Below, piece after piece: positions 40,640-44,041 of a DNA stretch of 44,041 bases. The number at the start of each line of letters is the position of its first letter. The stretch's first letter is position 1. The position numbers and the translations under genes were made by a program. A model generated the notes under the pieces. It worked only from the letters and a program-made list of their open reading frames with translations. It was not told the origin of the DNA and did not search any database. The stretch is from Hofstenia miamia (Eukaryota > Xenacoelomorpha > Acoela): positions 1,030,086 to 1,074,126 of the forward strand of contig SCFE01000067.1 in the NCBI GenBank assembly GCA_004352715.1, given 5' to 3'.

Positions 40640-41950
40640 ACTCCCGATGAAATCAGTCAACATGTGCAGCAGACTCTTTCGTTCATATCGATTTTCAAAA
40701 GATGTCATGGTTTGGTGTACTCGTTTCCAAGTAATATGTCTAAATTATGGGCTAGTGCATTAATGCATTTTGTTGACATTCATCTTCTTCATATGAAGGT
40801 CCACACTACTTTTTGCAACACACTTTTATGATATACTCAACTATGATCTTCTTTTCTGGTACAATGCTTTGATAAAAACAAAAATACCTTTTTTAGAGGA
40901 AATTGATGGAAAATCTGAAAAAAAATTTAAAATGCTGCACCTTATATTTAACAAATTGTTTAAAAATATCCAATTTTATGTGTAAAACAGGAAGGGTTAT
41001 TTTTTCTGCATCAATAAGTGGCACATTTATAAGACCATTTTCATTAATTTGAAAATCTAATCGGTTTGGCCACTTTCCTTTCATATCGTTGCTTATTGTA
41101 AGAATCAAATAGACAATACACACACTGATATTTCATATTACCTCTATATTTGAGTCATAGTACACTTTGCACTGCTGCTCACTGTACTTTAAAATATCAA
41201 TAATGGCTTCTCCATTTTCATCTGCCTCATGGGTATTTCTAAAATATGCTACTGATATTGGAAATCTTTCATTTTTTATCAAGTAAAATGGCCTTCATCG
41301 ATTTGACAGAACCATCCATGAACAACAACCATTCACCTGCATTATAGAAACCAAATAATGCTAGAGAAAAACTATAACGGTTTCATATTGACTTGCTAAT
41401 AACAGTAGGTAGGATAACATTGTGAGTGTTCAGTCAAGAAGGAGAATAACACTTGCGCACTTGGAGAGACTTGTCAGGTTCATGAATCCTAAAATATTGT
41501 GAAATAATAATAATAATTCAAGTTTGTATAATGTTATGTCTCATAAGTCTGTAAGAAGTCAAACAAACTACCTGTTCTACCATATTTAATTGGTGCATTA
41601 CTCTCATGCAAGTATTCATCTGAGAAAGTTACTTCAGGTTCATCATTGTCAATATTATCAATTGAAGGTATAATAACAACCAGACCAACATGTGCAATTG
41701 ATGACTCCAGAATAGGATAGTCGATTCGAGCTTTTTTCTAGCGTATTTTAAGATGACATATCAGTAACACAAAAAAGGCAGTCTGTTAAACATTTTTTAG
41801 GCTCGCGACAAGTGCGAGGTATTACAAAGAGCATTTTACGTCTTTCACTCATTACCCAACCAGGCAGGTTGGATTTACGAGATCCATATCAATATTCTGG
41901 GCCAATGGTTTTCCAATATCCATTTGAAGTGTTAAGTTGAAATATTTTGA
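40640..41950 (-). pseudogene. Degenerate copy of a dispersed multi-copy protein family of unknown function
   Basis: Minus-strand pieces in several frames but in a consistent order: NLPGWVMSERRKMLFVIPR, CLTDCLFCVTDMSS (about 41,850-41,750), KKARIDYPILESSIAHV, VTFSDEYLHE; then FGFYNAGEWLLFMDGSVKS and KNERFPISVAYFRNTHEAD (41,350-41,190), KYQCVYCLFDSYNKQRYE, KGKWPNRLDFQINENGL, LPVLHIKLDIFKQFVK (41,120-40,940), and RVHQTMTSFENRYERKS near 40,710. From memory, this order matches an uncharacterised gene that occurs in many near-identical copies in invertebrate genomes. Its members have a Cys-rich segment and a central F-x-D-x-S-x-x-S-x-K-A block that could be the core of a transposase-like fold. Not searched. 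There are many stops and frameshifts, and no introns are needed to align the pieces. Confidence 0.6.
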
Positions 41951-43698
41951 ATATGCATCAAATAATCTTGTATTGCTTCGAATATAGTATCGTCCACCTT
42001 TAGCTAAATAACTGCCACATATGTAACAAATTTTTTTTCTGTTAGTTTTGCAAATTTGAGTCAGATAACTTATATTTATATGTAATTATTGCTATATTAA
42101 AAACAACACCATTACAAAGAAAATATCACGACTTGTGAAAAATTCTAATTAAGCTCAAAAATATAACTTAGGTCATTGAAAACAAATATGCATGCACATC
42201 GTGTTATTTAGTTTCAAAAGCAATATCCAAGTTTCCATCCAAATGCGGCAAAAGTTAGTACATTAAAATAAAAGCATCTGTTCTAATGTTAATTATATGC
42301 CGATTTCCTTACTTATTTACAATCACATACTTGATTTATTCTCATATTAATGCAATGATAGGGAATAAGAATAAAAATCAGTAAAAATATATAGACTTTA
42401 TGTATGGTTCCAGAACTTGAACAAATGAAATTCCTTTAACATGTAGCATCATTTAGTTTTTTAATTTTTAATGGAATTATTTCAACTGTGCCAATATTTG
42501 GTGATGAGTTCGTCTACTAATCCAAAATCAATATAACAATTATCATATACTCATTTTTATAGAGGAACACTGTTTTATACATATTTGTGCAACGGATGTT
42601 AACTTTTTGAAATTCTGTTACCAAGTAGTTTTGGCCAAAGAAAACTGATTTTCTGTCTCACTGATAAGCCTGCTAAGGAATCACACTTGAAAAATTTCAA
42701 TAAAAAATCTTTATTGAATTAGTAGTATTCATGTTAACAGTGAAAAGGAAATTTCGTTACCGTTTGGTTAGCCCCATCAGTTACTTATCGTGATTTTCTT
42801 TAAAATGGAAAATTTGTTACTGGTAGAACTGGAATAGTTTTTCTTAACCGAAATTAAAGTGGAATAAGTTTATAATTGAAACTTCGTGCTACCGACTGCA
42901 ATTAGATTTCAATTTTTTTATTGTGGATTCGACCCAAAGTATATTGATTACAAAATATGTCAACCTATTTTTAACTAATATGCAACATTTCAGACAAAGG
43001 ACGATGTAACTTAATATATACGATACTTCGTGAAATATAGATTTTAGGTATTGGAAATCAGTTATCGGTGATTTACCTGCTAAAATTACAAAGCCTTGTA
43101 GTAATTTTAGGTTCGATTATTGAAATATGTCATGCAGTATTTTGATTGTATGTTTTTGATTTTTGCCGCAAGCTTGCCATGATAAGGAATCTTGACAGTA
43201 ATGCATAATTTTATGTTCATCTAGAGACAAAGTCATTGCTTCATAATTTTTTATAGTTGTTTTCACATTGGAAATAATCTTTGCATTTATTTCTAAATTC
43301 AAAGCATGTTATCTAAGTAAAACGTTTTATCAATGGCTTTACAAAGAAAGTTTAAGCTGTGCATTAAAATTTCGTTGACTTTTCACAATTTTAGTTATTT
43401 CTGTCTCCGTCTATTTTTCGGAATTGAATGTTTGTAAAGAATTATTCTATTTCATGGCACATTATTTAGTTTGCCTGTGTATGAGTGGCGAATCGATTCA
43501 CGTAACGCATTGTCTGAATTGTTTTAAGCAAAAGTGTAGCAATGTTCATTGTCGCATCACTGAATGTAAGTTTTAGTTCTTATTATTACTATCTAGCTAT
43601 CTATGTATGTAATTTGGTGAGCCGTATATCTAACGCTAAATAGAAACGTAAAAAATTTTTGTGTATATGCTATTTAAAATATCTACTCCCATTTTCTA
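41951..43698. other. AT-rich DNA, no gene
   Basis: One minus-strand frame of 61 codons (43,117-43,302) is open but has no recognisable content or convincing splice sites. Confidence 0.4.
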
Positions 43699-43702
43699 GG
43701 GC

Positions 43703-43757
<55 letters not shown>
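43703..43757 (+). repeat. (AAT)n microsatellite, LINE tail
   Basis: About 18 uninterrupted AAT units, directly adjoining GACTTTATTTAGTC of the LINE 3' end. Confidence 0.9.
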
Positions 43758-43806
43758 GACTTTATTTAGTCGCTGAAGGCATTCACAACAAAAAAATTAA
43801 AACAAG

Positions 43807-44040
43807 TCAAGTTTTACGGCAGCGAGGACAGTCACAGGAGATGAAATAGGAGCAAATGGAAGAGGAGGCGAAGTTGGAGAAGGGCTCAGCAAAGAGGAAA
43901 GCCATCAAAGATTTCTTGAAGCTCGGTGGCTGGGAAAAGAAATCAATCGCTGTTGGAGGGTTGCGAGTCAAGATGTAATTAGCAGCAGTACAAGCACGAT
44001 TGAAAAACGAGGGAAGGGGGCGATGTTTCTTTGTACGACG
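43807..44040 (-). CDS. C-terminal end of a LINE-encoded protein, partial
   Basis: Open for 78 codons from the window edge to TGA at 43,807-43,809. It starts RRTKKHRPLPSFFNRAC, continues ILTRNPPTAIDFFSQPPSF and ends SYFISCDCPRCRKT. The terminal CDCPRC could be a small metal site. No stop occurs in the visible part, and base composition is less AT-rich than upstream. Assigned to a LINE because a simple-repeat tail follows only about 50 bases after the stop; the catalytic domains lie outside the window. Confidence 0.5.
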   Translation of the reverse strand, partial: RRTKKHRPLPSFFNRACTAANYILTRNPPTAIDFFSQPPSFKKSLMAFLFAEPFSNFASSSICSYFISCDCPRCRKT

Positions 44041-44041
44041 A

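Larger units (their letters stand above)
43699..44041 (-). mobile_element. 3' end of another LINE, 5' part beyond the window
   Basis: The minus strand ends in an ATT-type microsatellite (43,703-43,757), preceded by a short untranslated region with GACTAAATAAAGTC and by an ORF end. This is the normal 3' architecture of a Jockey/CR1-type LINE with a simple-repeat tail. Confidence 0.6.

Noticed and set aside
43117-43302. 61-codon minus-strand frame as an exon
   Set aside because: The best nearby acceptor is out of phase with the frame and no homologous content is seen.

Overview
This is nuclear DNA of an AT-rich animal, probably an aquatic invertebrate. It has spliced-type exons, AATAAA signals, decayed non-LTR retrotransposons, mariner transposases, many small inverted-repeat elements and a Polinton/Maverick. 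It also has scaffold gaps, three or more of them 1000 N. Nothing in it looks bacterial or operon-like, and the species cannot be named from the sequence alone. The window is mostly a graveyard of nested mobile elements. The only convincing host-type gene is the 3' end of a membrane-protein gene at 7.3-8.0 kb.

Layout: 0-1.4 kb, a decayed R2-like LINE with a restriction-like endonuclease (minus strand). 1.4-3.1 kb, a decayed Jockey/CR1-like LINE (minus). 4.23-5.49 kb, a PIF/Harbinger-like element with 46-bp subrepeat ends and a MADF-domain gene fragment. 7.3-8.3 kb, two exons and a poly(A) signal. 9.07-17.86 kb, a second Jockey/CR1-like LINE (minus), split by a Polinton at 11,590-16,084 that has a perfect 6-bp target duplication and about 410-bp terminal inverted repeats, and split again by a small retroelement 3' fragment at 17.4-17.66 kb. 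18.3-18.9 kb, two blocks of a 31-bp satellite. 19.05-20.51 kb, a dead mariner containing an assembly error. 21.4-22.5 kb, decayed ~365-bp repeats.

24.9-31.07 kb is a 6.2-kb element with about 0.6-kb inverted arms and a TAA target duplication. A paralogous unoccupied target lies directly beside it. Its loop carries an ~84-bp minisatellite and an uninterrupted but gap-split mariner-type transposase. 31.3-40.1 kb holds a run of non-autonomous elements: pogo-like, 84-bp-TIR, a TAA MITE, a hAT MITE with perfect 8-bp duplication, a Mutator-like element with a 9-bp duplication and a nested hAT-like insert, and a weak piggyBac-like candidate. It also holds an RT fragment. 40.6-41.95 kb is a degenerate copy of a dispersed multi-copy protein family of unknown function. 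43.7-44.04 kb is the 3' end of one more LINE, running off the window.

No single new system stands out. The most informative features are the nested insertions whose pre-insertion state can be read from the sequence (the Polinton in the LINE, and the 6.2-kb element beside its unoccupied duplicate), the 780-N gap bounded by a 6-bp direct repeat inside an otherwise continuous reading frame, and the long-armed TAA element with a mariner-type gene in its loop.
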